Program-made: the position numbers and the translations under genes | Notes under the pieces: model-generated | Seen by the model: the letters and a program-made list of their open reading frames with translations, nothing else | The model's database searches: none | What the model was told of the DNA's origin: nothing | Origin: Saururus chinensis | Lineage: Eukaryota; Streptophyta; Magnoliopsida; Piperales; Saururaceae | Assembly: GCA_035235625.1 (NCBI GenBank) | Contig: CP141142.1 | Coordinates: 51,191,644 to 51,255,643 of the forward strand | DNA length: 64,000 nucleotides | Direction of reading: 5' to 3' | In this document: positions 16,814 to 35,900 of the stretch, in pieces | Numbering within the stretch: the stretch's first letter is position 1 | Layout of the letters: the number at the start of each line of letters is the position of its first letter

Positions 16814-16987
16814 ATACAAGTGATTAAAATTTCATTAACTAGAATAGATTAGACAGAGAAATTTTGTAGGGATAAATCTGAATTAATTAATGATATCATA
16901 ATACAAGTGATTAAAATTTCATTAACTAGAATAGATTAGACATAGAAATTTTGTAGGGATACATCTGAATTAATTTATGATACATGT
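16814..16987. repeat. 87-bp tandem duplication
   Basis: Two direct copies of an 87-bp unit beginning ATACAAGTGATTAAAATTTC (at 16814 and 16901), nearly identical over their length. They abut the right end of the Stowaway element. There is no open frame. The high identity implies a recent duplication. Confidence 0.9.
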
Positions 16988-17368
16988 AACTTAATAGTAA
17001 TAAAGGATACATATTTAATTAAAATTTATGCGAAAATACTCCATCCCACATTAAGTGTCTGAAACTGAGCTGAATCAAGCCAGGCACAGCTGGAGCTTCG
17101 CTTTGCGAGCTGCTTTTTGAGTCATGAATCACATCAAGCTGAGTCGAGTGGCAAAACTGGTGTGGCTCGTTATCAGCCGTACCTCCTCTCTCATACATTA
17201 TTTGTTAATATACAGTCGGTTTTATACCACAAAAGCAGTCATGCGTACAAAGGTTTGTCAAAAGAACATATTAATTAGATTCTGTAAACTATTCCCAAAT
17301 ACACATAATGAATAACATTGATCTGTACAGCTTTCAGCAAACATAATGGTTAAAAATTCGTTACAGAC

Positions 17369-23802
<6,434 letters not shown>

Positions 23803-24050
23803 CGCCGGCGCCGATGATGCCGCCGCCAAACTCAGGACGTATTCTGCGAGAAATTACTAGGTGGGCAAAAGCCCACGGAAATGTAGTCCAGTAGGCGGCG
23901 GACCCATGTTTCCAGTAGGATTATCCAGTAGGATTGTAAATGGCCCCATCAACATCGATGAGAAAATGGGCTTTTCTGGCAAGAGAAATTTGGTTTGTGT
24001 AGCAGAAGTGGGCCTCCAGTATGTTGAGAATGGTTTTTAATACGAAAAAA

Positions 24051-24240
24051 GTTAATATGAGCCGGGCTCACGCGTGCCAGCATGTGCCCGGGCTCGTTGA
24101 GCCGTTGGATTTATATTCGATATTTTATTAAACTCATGGGTTTAAATGCCCCGTGAGTTTGATGGGTTGTCGGATATAAATCTGACGGCCGAATGAGCCC
24201 GGGTGCACGCCGACATACGTGAACTCGGGCTTATATAAAC
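24051..24240. repeat. Foldback MITE, family B, copy 1
   Basis: A 190-bp near-palindrome. The left arm begins GTTAATATGAGCCGGGCTCA and the complement of the right arm begins GTTTATATAAGCCCGAGTTC. Pairing continues for about 70 bases per arm through a shared GCCCGGGCTC block and GATTTATATCGA-like inner ends, leaving a loop of about 50 bases. There is no coding capacity and I found no convincing target duplication. If transcribed it would form a long hairpin. Confidence 0.8.
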
Positions 24241-25429
24241 ATGACTCTTTTAATATTGGGCTTTGTACGTTGTTAGGCTGCGACTTGTTGGCTATCACAA
24301 ACTGCTGCCCACTCGCTATTTACGGCTCAACGATGCGAGGATGACTATTTCATCCTTCCGCAATGAACCCCTACATATATGCTTCTAAATTAAACTATAT
24401 TCCCCCCACCTTTTTTTTAAAAAAATATTATATTAAAAGTTACATTTGATTTTTTTAAATAAAATTATTTTAATTTATTTTAGAAAAGTAAATATAACTA
24501 TTAATTTAGGACAAAGAGAATATTTCATAGTGTTAAATTATTAATAGTTTCTCATAATATTTAGTAGTGGAGTAAAAAATATTAGTGAAAACCGGAAACA
24601 ATAAAATAGTTAATTAATTGACCAAGGAATCGTTTTTTTTTTTTTCTAAAATGGATTAGATAGAGTTATACAAAAGTACCAATATAACAGTCTCGGTACA
24701 AACTCCTTATGTTGCTACAAACTTCTACATAGATAAAGTTGTAGAGCTGCCAGACAATGGTACAAACTCCTACATACACACTAGATACCAGACAGTTAAG
24801 ATTGACCTTGATACCTGAGGGGGCCCTCTTTAAGAAAATTTATTTAGTAGAACCGTTATACGAGATATATGGTAGATATACCTTTTAAATAAGTGATATG
24901 TTTGATAAATTTAGACGTGTTTAAAATTAAGTAAGATGAGATACAAATTTTAAATTACATATTTAAAGATGAATACACGTATATATGAACACGTGTTCTA
25001 CTGGATACTTTCTCCATTCTTAGATTCATACCGTAAGATAAAAAGGCATTCAATGAAGTTTGTCTAGGATGAATCCGATGGTCGTACAGGCATTATTCAT
25101 GTGCACTGTTACAACTTGCCAGCACGATGTTGCGTTCTTCCTATATATAAATTTGGACCATATCTTTACGCATCTGTACAAGTTTAGTTGCAAAAAGCTA
25201 AGCATACCAGGCCGATGTTTTAGGCAATGACATCTTCCACCTTTACGTTGAAACAGCTTGTGTGGTTTTTCATCTTCTCTATTCAATTCCGGTTCAACAT
25301 TCAACTTCCTACATACTGTCTCAATGTATCATAGAATGTTTTCTAAAACAAAACACGTGTCCATATATATGTCTATTTTCCTATATGTCTAGAAATAAAC
25401 TTGTATGATCCTGCATCATGAGCCATCAG

Positions 25430-25530
25430 ATCGAGATCCACCATCGAATTTCAATGCAAGGGCTAATGATGCCTGGGCTCGTGTAAGCTGGGGCTTATGC
25501 TGACACATGAACCCGGGCTCATGACAAAAA
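25430..25530 (-). repeat. Half-element related to foldback family B
   Basis: On the minus strand the order ATGAGCCCGGGTTCATGTGT, CAGCATAAGCCC, ACGAGCCCAGGC and TTGAAATTCGATGG follows one arm of the 24.1 kb family B element, with substitutions and a small insertion. The opposite arm is not seen. Confidence 0.45.
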
Positions 25531-25849
25531 AAAAAGGGTTGAACAATCAGTACAGTGCAAAATTTATTTAAACCAAGAAATAAATGATTTTGCAACACCA
25601 GTTTGATCAGTTTCACATCTTATTTGATTCACTATTCTCAACCGTCAAACAAACTATAATTTTTCAAATAGAAAAACAGGCTAAAAAAGGAGCAAAATGT
25701 TTTCTGTGTTGAAAAAATAACTCATCTTGTAAAACATGGTCGCCATCCCATTTTTTTATGGCAATCATGAATATAACCTGGCCATCTACTATTTAAGGAA
25801 TCCGGAGCAGCCTAGATTTCTCCTTGCTCAAACAAGGAGGCTACAAAAG

Positions 25850-28800
25850 TCATTTTGCCTGAACACTGTCCGCATTATTGGATGCCGTTTCTGGGTTAAT
25901 GAGCTGGGCGGCGCCATCACTATTATCCACTTTAGTAACTCTCTCTGCTTCAGCCTTTTCAAGCAAAGCCTGCTCTTGCATAGCTTTCAACATCTCCTTC
26001 ATAGTCTTCTCCTCTTCTCTTAGCTGCATGTTCATGATTATCTCAGCTTCCTTGTCCAACGGCTTGAAGTACTCTTCAATAGCAGCTTCCTGTCAGTAAA
26101 TGCAAATCGTTCATGCAGTCAACCTCTAAGAAGAAGAGACTCATTGTTTCTATCTGATATAACAGGAATACTCAGTACAAAAATTCCACAATGAAAGCAA
26201 TAAACCAAGCCCAATTGTGAATAGATCATCCTTAGTGCTTTCTCACTGTCAATGGGAGGGAAACCACTCCATTGGAAGTTACGGGCACTATAATAATCAT
26301 GTATTCTTTGTTATTTTTTGTCAGGTATACAGACCCTAATATTGCAATATATTACAGCTATTTAGCCAGTTACATAAATAATTAGACCGACATCATGCAC
26401 ATCCAAGATCAGCAATTGATCAATGCATCCTAAACACTATGATAACCACCGGGTTGCCTTGCAGATCTAGTATATAGTATGAAATATAGTTAAAGGGCAC
26501 TCCTGCACGGAGCAGGGCTTACTGTTTCTTCAAGCTTTTTATTGAGCGTTTGCATCTCCTCAACCATTCTCCTAACTTCAGCTAAGATAGTCTGCTCAGG
26601 GATTTTCCTCAAGGCCTCCTTTCTTGCTTGTGCCTAAAAAAATAATAGTTCAGATAAAAAATGAAAGGATGAAAGAGACATCACAAGAATTTTACAAGTA
26701 TCTAGGATCAATTATAACTAAATAGATCTAGAAGCTATGAAGAAGTAAGAATTCAGTGTTAAATCAAAAGTCAAAACAAGAGAGTGCTAAGGGAAGAGCC
26801 TTTTAGGATCAGATAGGGCCAGGGATACCAGAATGGAGTTAAAATTGGGTAGCCAGATATGTTCACTTCCCATTCATTAAGTCTTGTCCAATCTGTTCAC
26901 CAATTGTGTAAGCCTATCCCGCTAACACATACCGTCCTATGTTTCCACTGGTACCCCCTCAATTTCAAATGTTTACTAATAACAAATAATAAAGAGGAAA
27001 AACAACTTTACACTTAACAAAGGTCATGCTGTCATCTGAACTTATGGAAAAAAAAAACTCATATGAAGTAACCAAACACAAGGAAATCTCCAACTTAATC
27101 ATGAAAATGGGCAAAGAGAATAACAAGTAAAAAATTAAGCCGTGATAAATTGCATAGAAAGTACATCATCAAGACTAATATTGACCACACATCAGTTATC
27201 AATGAGAGAGATGAAACTTGCCAGTTCAACTCGTTTCTGAAGCTGCAATCTATAAGACCGGATCCTTCTTTCCTCATATCCAGAAAGCACTCTGACCACA
27301 AATAACGCTTTCCTCCCAAACTCCAATAATTTGTTCATACTGTTCAAGTAAGGTGAACAGCTAAACTTGTCTGTTTAGACAACATGCAACAGACAAGACA
27401 CATATATTCATCATGATCAACGAGTGACATAATTATACTATAGAAAAATAAGGTAGACAGTAAGTTTCACCTCAGACTGTCCATATAAACAGCAGCCAAT
27501 GCACAGGAGCAATGTTCCTAACAAAAGACAACATGAAGAAAAAGTTAATATTTATCTCTATAATAAGTCGCTATACCTACTCCAGGTTATAAACATGAAT
27601 TTAAAAATATTTAGGCTCAAGACAGATAGAAAGTTATTGTGTGTTATATTTCAGTATACACAAGTATTGTGGTTTTTGTAATCATTATCATCACAATCAG
27701 CTTTGCACTAAGAGACCAGTCAATTAAATTCCTCAATAATTTAACAGAGGCAAAAAGGAAAGAGACCAAATTTCAATCCAAGGCGTACAAACCCATTAAC
27801 ACATTTGGAACAATATATTTGACATTAACCAATATTGTAAAGCTATCAACTAAACATCAACCTCGAAAATTTGCAAAATCAAAATGAACAAAAGTTTATA
27901 TGCTTGCCAGGAAAAAAAACATCAAACGCCCAATCATTATAAAGGTGTTTGATTGGAAAATTCTATTGGCCTACACTATTATCAAAGACATTAAATTCGA
28001 AATTTAATTGGCCAACACCATTAACACCAAAGAATAACAAGGACATGGCCGAAAAACCATAAACCAATGACACAATTCCAAAGACAAATTGGTCTTGTCC
28101 CCTCGGCTTCACTCAAAGTAAACAACATAATTGAAAAGGAGTGAACAGCATGCCTGTTCAAGAGCTCAGATCTGACTGGGGAAAGTCGGTTCATGGTCCA
28201 AAATAAACACGATCTTGAGTTCAAACTGCATATTGGATTAGAATATAGCCAGAGCTGAAGCCAGGATTTCTTCACCAAGGGACTAAGAAATGAATAATTT
28301 TTTTTTATGCATGATGTAATATACCATATTCCAATTCAAGAATGACAAAAAAAATTATGATCCAAAATTTAGTCTAAAAATCATATGAACAAAACAAGTA
28401 ATAGTATTTTGCTCCTTCGTGCATTTCAAATCCATCATCTATTGAAGTGGAACTCGACATTCTTTCAAATACCTAGTTTTCTATGATTGATCAGCAATTT
28501 CCCTTTCAATGTACACAAGCAAAGAGTTTGTAAGAGCCTGTGCCAAATTATAAAAGAAAAAACAAACACATGTTGAAGAATTCAGACATGCAAGTTAAGT
28601 CCTCAAGCCCTAAACAAAGAGAAAAGCTTCCAAATGCATGAGTAGAAAAAAAAATTCAGGTGAGGGCTTCATGTAAATAGGGCTTTAGACCCCTTGCTTT
28701 GGACATTTTGTGAGGCTCCTATTTGATTATGTAATTACGTGAAAACAAATTTTCAGTTCAGCATACTTTGATTAGATAACCGGCATAATGGAATTATCAT

Positions 28801-31800
28801 AGGATCGACTAGTTAAGTATTTCCAGTCACTACCTGATACAAGGGGTTAGTCGTTCTATATTTTAGCCTGCTGCATTTCAGACCCCAGATTTCAGAATGC
28901 ATACCAGAATCCTGTATTTCAAAACCCAAATTTCAAAATGCAGCCCAGGATCCGGGGTTTTTAGAATGCACAACAGAATACACAACAAAATTCAACTTTC
29001 ATCTAAACACAAAATATATAATATTAATCCACAATCTACCATACAGACTTCCGTATTCAATAGATGAATTACAACTTTATAAATAAGGAGACATTCTCAG
29101 AAGACAAAATGAAAACCAACTACTCAATTAACATATAATTCGAAACTAACAACTCAATTTATTAGATCTAATTCACATTGAAAACATCCTTTGAATCAAC
29201 AACAATCCCTTGCTTATTATGCTTTGTCATAGACACATCCTAAAACGACCCACTTTAGGTTGCTGGTAGGTAAGGCCTAGGGCACATCATTTACTCTAGG
29301 TGATTCAAAAGTGCACAGAGTGACAATTAGAAAAACAAACGTATATATGATTCTTCTAATTAAGACAAAGACTTATTCTGCTGACAAGAAGTTTTGCCTG
29401 GTACATTGGCAGAATAATCACGAGCCCCCAATGGAAGGCATATCCTCACAACAATATTCCTATAAATAATTGAGTTCATGCCCAATATTGCTAAAGAAAT
29501 AGTTTTATTATAATTATTAAGCTTATGACCAATATCTCTCATTTGCAGTCTTGACCACGGACCTTCTGCAATATAAAAAACCTAAACTTCCACTCCAAAC
29601 ATGTCTTCAGCCTTGCCTTATCTTTGCATTGCAAATAAAACTTCAAGGATTAAAAGGCCTCAATATTGACTTCAATTAAAAACCGGCTGAAATTTGAACA
29701 TGTCCACACATGTGTATTTGGCTCACATTTTAGGGGTGTACCCAGCATGACCTGTTGTTTGATCAGACTTGTGCAAAATGTTTTTGAGCCCAAATGACGG
29801 AATCAAGCTTATGTTTGACATAGCCCTTAAATTGAACACCTAAAACCTTTTCTGGATAAATCATACTAAAGATGTAACCATCACGCCAAATATATATATA
29901 GGCTGACCTCATCTTTAGAATCTACTTCTCAGTGCACACAAACTATTATTTGTAAAGACAGTTAAATCACAATTAGCTTCTTTTACAAGATCAAGCATCA
30001 CAGCCAAAAGAACTAATTTACATACTCAAAGCTGATAGAACATTTTTGAAATATCCTGAGCTCAATCCAGGGCTGGTAAAACATGTTCAAACAATCTGAA
30101 AAGAAAAAAATAGCCTTGAAATTAAAATGGAAGGATAAGAAAAATAAAAACGTTAGAATTTTCAGCCAGAGCAAGATGCAATGGTTTAGCTTGGTCATGA
30201 TTGCATCAAAATACATACTAATTGCATTTCGTTTCCTGTCTCAAAAATAAATTCCGCATACTCATGCATAATATCTTTAATTTATGTCGTTCCTTTTGTA
30301 ATAGACTATGCACCCTAAAAGTCAAATTGAGTGAACTTTAGGAGAAAGCATGTTTTTTTTTTTAAAGTAGCTGTAACAAAGATTTCCCAATCAGAACAGA
30401 CGTTAAATTCAACAAAAAATGGAGACCTATTTTACTTAATTTGAAAAGGATAATTCTAACATGGAAAATGATATTCCTACTCCACTTTCTCTACACCAAA
30501 AGCCTACTCCAGCCTCTGATTGGACTCGAAAAAGTGAATCTCCTTTTTGTGAGGTGTAACTCAACTTCTCTAACCAACTAGAGGTTGGAATGAGCTTTTA
30601 ATGTAGAAAAAGTGGAGTAGGAATATCTGCTTCCTTACTCCAAATTTAGGAGGCAAACAAATAACAATAGACCGTCAAAGACTTTTCCCGCATGATAATC
30701 GCATTTATTACTCTGTCCCGAATTCTTTTCAAACTGAAATGACAATGCCACCCACTTTCCTGTTTTACTGTAAGACATTTTAGCACTACAAGCACAAGTT
30801 GTCAATTGCTTAACTGCCTACTTTAGGGAAGCAAACAGACAAATCTGAAACAGAAGGTAACCCATAGGACTCAAACACATCATGCTTATCAAGTTAATTC
30901 AGCTAACCTGTATGCCTGCATTAAAGTAAAGTAGAATTGCTAAAAAATCCAATGAACAGAGCATGCCTATGAAACCCCATAGATTAAACCTCCAAAATCT
31001 AGCTCATAAGTTATAAAGATAGCCTCCAAACAAACAGGCTGAGGAAGGGGGCTAGGGGGAGGAGCGTCAAGGGTGGAGGAGGTTATGCATGGAAAAGACT
31101 GGGGGAGGAGGAGACCGAGAGTCAATGTGTGAGGAAGGGGGTTGGGGTGGAGCAGTCGTGGGTGGAGGCAGATGAGGGGTGAGGCAGTCCGTGGATGGAG
31201 AAGGAAGGTGGACAGGGGTGAAGGAGGATGGGCAGGTCACATGAGCGGATGAGGCTGTGTGGATGGAGAAGAAAGGAGGATGGAGAGATGATGCAATGTA
31301 CCTGGGAGCGCTGAAGAGGAGGAGCCCTGGGTCGAAGATCAGGAGAAGCCCGATGATGAAGAGCCCAATGATGCGTGCATTTTCAAATATCAGGTGACGA
31401 GGTCAGAATTGAAAATGCACGATTGAAGGCTGTTTTGCGTTACTAGTGACAACATGATTAATAGATTGCATGTCTTTTGAAGCCTAAATCAACCTGGTAA
31501 ATTTTATTGTATATATCACTGTGCTTTTACATTTACCAAATTTATACTAGAAAAAGCCTGCCTCGGCACAATCTATATCAAAACCTTACCCTTTTCTTTT
31601 TTGCTAGCATTCAAAGCAACCTTACTGAATAGTATGAAAGGGAAAATGTATCATTTGCGAAAAGTTAAAAACAAATCACCACTTGAGATTGAGGCAGAAA
31701 AAAAATAATTCTTCATCCATATCAGCCTACCAATAATCTGCAAGCCAGAAGCCATACAAAACTCAAAGAGAAAATTCAGCACATTCCAAGTCTCCCCCAC

Positions 31801-32038
31801 CCATACAAAATGATAGAACAGAAAATAATAAAATAAACGAAAATTTACAACTCCCTTAGTTCACAATATTAGTACTGTATTAAATAAAATGAAAATTTTA
31901 ATCTGAAAAATAAACTCGATCAAAGGGATTGAATTGGAGAAGCAGAATCAAGACCTTATTGTTGGCATTAATAAAAAAGCTATGCATCCCTTACCCTAGA
32001 CGGTGCCGGAAGTGGGAAGGTACGCCAGAGAGGGGCAT
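25850..32038 (-). CDS. Small conserved plant coiled-coil protein, function unknown
   Basis: Exons 5' to 3': 32038-31995, 27339-27222, 26633-26523, 26089-25850; 170 residues. The first exon encodes only MPLSGVPSHFRHRLG and is joined over a 4.7 kb intron to MNKLLEFGRKALFVVRVLSG, where a second in-frame ATG (27338) could also start translation. Then come YEERRIRSYRLQLQKR, an Arg/Lys/Glu-rich helix (IPEQTILAEVRRMVEEMQ, LNKKLEET), EAAIEEYFKPLDKEAEIIM and a Glu-rich coiled coil, ending in a polar tail. The short hydrophobic LLEFGRKALFVVRVL could be a membrane or amphipathic anchor. The pattern looks like a small protein conserved among land plants; I know of no assigned function. Intron 2 is GC-AG: only donor GCAAGT keeps frame. 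The 5' end faces GT-1, 865 bases away. Confidence 0.8.
31030..31330. other. Purine-rich, G-rich strand in intron 1 of the coiled-coil gene
   Basis: About 300 bases in which the plus strand is almost all G and A with scattered T, in GGAGGAGG, GGGGGAGGAG and GGATGGAGAAG words (pyrimidine-rich on the transcribed sense strand). Direct repeats of GGATGGAGAAG-type units are present. No open frame is assigned. It may be repeat-derived. Runs of three or more G in short spacing could form quadruplexes on the plus strand. Confidence 0.55.
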
Positions 32039-32903
32039 CGGCCGGAGGGAATTTGGAAGGGGAGTTTCAGAATGTGGGGCTGATACGAAGAGGGCGCCGG
32101 CTCTGGAGGGCGTTACTGATGGCCACGGAGCGCCGCTTCAAGTCCAGTTCCAAACAGGAGGGTAAGGGTTTTGCCCGGGGAGGCGGAGCTTCCGACCAGA
32201 GGGCTTGAGGAAGGAGGAGAGTGGATCCAGGGAGGCTGGTGCTGGAAAGACCGAGGTGGAGGACGGGAGCCGGATCAGATCATCGGTCCCTCTTAATCGG
32301 GCACCCGAATCGTTGTGTCCGGTGCTCATATCCCGCTTAGGAGCCAAAGCCAGTGTGCCCAAACCCAAACCCGACATTTATTCGGGCGGCTTTTCCAGGC
32401 CCGAACCAGCTCGGTCATATGCGGTCGGGCCCCGTTGTCAGCCTCCGTCCCCGGACTATATCTAATATCCGGCGAGAAGGCTGCGGGCACGTCACACAGG
32501 ACAGAGTCGGCTGCAGTGGATTCATCTAGCAGTCACCGAGACTTCTGACAGTTGCGTAGTAGAAGAGAGCCCCATCATCATCATCATCAGTAGCAGCAGC
32601 GGCTGAGTGACTTGTTTGAACTTGTTTTTACTCATCTTCTTCTTCTTCCCCTTGTGCTGGTCTCTAGGTTTTGAATTTCTACTGAGGGGGAGTTAGTTAA
32701 AAGATGAGGGAGATGGTCTTTCCTTTACCCGTGCTTCCCTTTAAGAGGGAATCAGTGCATAGGTTGTCGATCCGTGACTCAAAATCTAACACATGGGTTT
32801 TGCTCCTCACCTCCCCTTGAGCAAAACCCATATCCCGTTTTTTGCTCTTTCTCCCTTTTACTCACCGTAGAGCCTCTTTTCATTCGTCTTCTTCTTCGTT
32901 GTA
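31995..32903. promoter_or_regulatory. Divergent promoter region of coiled-coil gene and GT-1
   Basis: The two start codons are 865 bases apart in opposite directions. The interval is GC-rich compared with its surroundings from about 32000 to 32560, then has ATC/TCT-rich leader-like sequence toward GT-1 (CATCATCATCATCAGTAGCA near 32576). I see no TATA box that I trust for either gene. Shared control of the two genes is possible but not shown. Confidence 0.5.
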
Positions 32904-35900
32904 TGGCGATGTATCTATCGCACAATCCACGCCCACTCGATTTTTCCAAGGTGGAGGGCCGTGACATGATGATGGAAGTCGTCGGCAACGGCGGGATGCA
33001 GCCGGAGTCGCAGCACCAACAAATGATCTTAGCTGAAAGCAGCGGCGAAGACCTGGAAGCCAAGGCCCCGAAGAAGCGGGCCGAGACGTGGGTTCAGGAT
33101 GAGACACGGTGTTTGATAGCTTTGCGGCGGGAAGTGGATGGGCTTTTCAACACTTCCAAGTCGAACAAGCATTTGTGGGATCAGATTTCGGCAAAAATGA
33201 GGGACAAAGGATTCGACCGGTCCCCCACCATGTGTACGGACAAATGGCGGAACCTTCTCAAGGAATTTAAGAAGGCGAGGCACCAAGACAGGGGGAGCGC
33301 CTCCGCGAAGATGTCCTACTACAAGGAGCTGGAGGAGTTGTTGAGGGAGAGGAATAAGAATACCTCCTACAAGAGCTCCACAACTTCTAAGGTCGATTCC
33401 TTCGTGCAATTCTCAGAAAAAGGTGTGCACGAAAACACTAGCTTTCTCTTGGGAAGGAGGGCGTGTGAGATTGGTCAAACGAGAGTAAATGAATACACAA
33501 TTTTGCAATCGTTGAAATTTCATTGTAAAACGGTATTTGAGGTTATCCGTATATAAAGAACTATACATTCCTTCTTAACCGTAGCTCTTATTTCTGATGG
33601 ACAAAATTGCTTCTCTTCTCTGTAAAAGGCTCAGGCTCTATCTGTAGAACAGATAATTACTTTTAATGTCATATATGTTATTAAGAATGAGGTAGTTTGC
33701 CTAAGCACTATTAGTTTTAATGTCACTGTCATGTTGTAAACTGAACTGCCACTGTTTAAGATTCTAATAAGTTATTCTTTTTGCATTTATAATATTTACA
33801 ATTAGTTTATAAAAAATGTATTTACAACTATAACACTGAACTGCTGCATATATCAGGGCTTGAGGATGGCGGAATCTCATTTGACTCTGTAGAAGGTACT
33901 GAATAATTTGGTTTATAGTAGAATTTTCATGTTGAATGCATTATGTTGACTGAGTTCGTGATTGTAAATTATTTGTTTTTGCTCCTCTTTTTTATGGTTT
34001 GTACATATCTATTTCTGTGCTAATATAATATATGGGATTGGAAGTTTAAATTTCAGATGTTAGTTCTTTTGATACGCCAAGTGCATTGGAAAATGCTCAC
34101 ATGCAAATCCATGGTTTCACCACTCTATCTGTCTTTAATCTCTTTGCTAAAAAGCTAGTTCGTGTGTTTATTATTAGTACTGCAAAAAAAAAATTATGTT
34201 TTTTTCCCAGAACTTCCGTTAAAAGATGATCTATTTGACATGTGAACAACGAGCAATCTATATTTAAATTTAAAAAATTTAAATCGTCACCAAAATTCAA
34301 GGTGGGGATGGGACCTATCTAATTCGTTTAATTGGACTGTGCATGTCTAAGTTTTGGAAAGCAATTAGTAGGCAGCAATTAGTAGGCAGCAAGAGGTTTA
34401 ATGTTGATACTGGTCTGTTAACACCGACCAGATCATGTGGCAAATCAACTCTTGGCCCTTGAGCTTGCAGGTAGTTTGTTGCTTTTCAGTATACAAGTAA
34501 AAACTAAAAGCCTCCTTGATTTCTAGTTCAATTTGGGTCTCTGAATATAAGCACTACTTCTGCCCTAAGATGGCATCTTCTTCTTTTTTTATTTTTATAA
34601 AAGCTTATTACTGTGACCATATTAGCTTCTTTAGAAGTATATGGTATTCAGATGCCTTGTCCGGTTATATGGTTGCGTGTTGCTTTAATCAATGATATGT
34701 ACTTGTTCGCATCTATAAAAATCGTATTTGACATTTTGATTCATACTTCTTCATTTGGTATAAAGCGGGCGCTAGGTCTGCTCTAAATCTGGAGCAATAT
34801 TTGGATCATGACAGACATCCCCTTGCCATTGCAGCTACAGACACTGTTGCTGCCGCTGGACTTCCTCCTTGGAATTGGAGAGAGACTGCTGGAATTGGTA
34901 TACATAAATCGATCTCCCTTTCATTGAACTTTCGCAATACATGGGGTGGTCTAGTTCACTGGATTTTTTTAAAAAAAATTTGTAACTCTTAGTGATCATG
35001 GTTGCACATTATTTTTCTTTCTTAGGTAATATATCCTTCTCATTATGTATACAAGAGAAATGAAGATATGTTCAAATCGCATTGCATGGTTAGCAATATA
35101 TGAGATATCACCATGGAAGGTTGTAACAATACGCATGACAGTATTGATGACCATGGATGCAGGTACACGCCAATGATACGCTCAGTACACGTCGAAATGG
35201 GCACAAACCCTTTGATACACATGAAAAAATGTTATAACGAATAATATATCATTATAATACTTCCTTTAGAGCATAGTAAGATATAAAAAGGTATGATTTA
35301 ATATAGAGCCACAATTAATGAGTAATAATACCATAAAAAATATAAATTAGTTCAAAGAACAATATGTATAATAGTAGAACTTAATTTATAACTAACAAAT
35401 ATTTATCAATTACATAATAGAATATAATATCATCAATGTCTTATCAATTAAAAAAACTATAATGTCAACACAACTACAAATATTACAATACTTAAAAGAT
35501 AGAATCCATAGACCATAGTGCCCATACAAACTATTACTCTCTTTGTCCTATATTAAGTGCTTTAAAATTAGTTCATATTATGAGTCACAAGAATATTATG
35601 GAGAAGCCCCTAAGATGGGTTAGTTTACGCATAATTGTGGAGCATTATATTTAGAAACAAAAATTATGTAAATTATATGGACTCACCTTATTAATCTCAT
35701 ATAATTTTAATTTTTTTAAATATAACAAAAATATTGTCATCTTTAAACCTTCAAAGAGATTGGGTTTAAATTGTGTATTTTTTTAAAAAAATATTTTTTA
35801 AAATAATAAAATAATATAGTATCGATACATATCGGCTGGATCGATATAGTACAGCTGATACATATCGGTATTTCATGCAGGGGTGTACTACTTCCATACT

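Larger units (their letters stand above)
16024..17368. other. Intergenic DNA between SAUR and PEX6 3' ends
   Basis: Convergent gene ends. It holds one Stowaway MITE (16717-16806) and an 87-bp tandem duplication (16814-16987), both listed separately. At about 17038 CTCCATCCCACATTAAGTGTC looks like one end of another Stowaway-type element. No gene is seen. Confidence 0.6.
23803..25849. other. Intergenic DNA upstream of PEX6
   Basis: The first 150 bases upstream of the PEX6 ATG should hold its leader and promoter; I see no clear TATA box. A foldback element (24051-24240) and a related half-element (about 25430-25530) are listed separately. At about 24395-24530 a degraded Stowaway-like stretch ends with AACTATTAATTTAGGACAAA. 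No gene is seen. Confidence 0.6.

Noticed and set aside
31929-32548. Long plus-strand and minus-strand frames in the GC-rich region upstream of GT-1
   Set aside because: High GC lowers stop frequency; no family motif is seen and the region is better explained as leader and promoter of the two divergent genes.
32774-32902. 43-codon N-terminal extension of GT-1
   Set aside because: It begins at GTG, with no in-frame ATG before 32903, and has no similarity to GT-1 N-termini.
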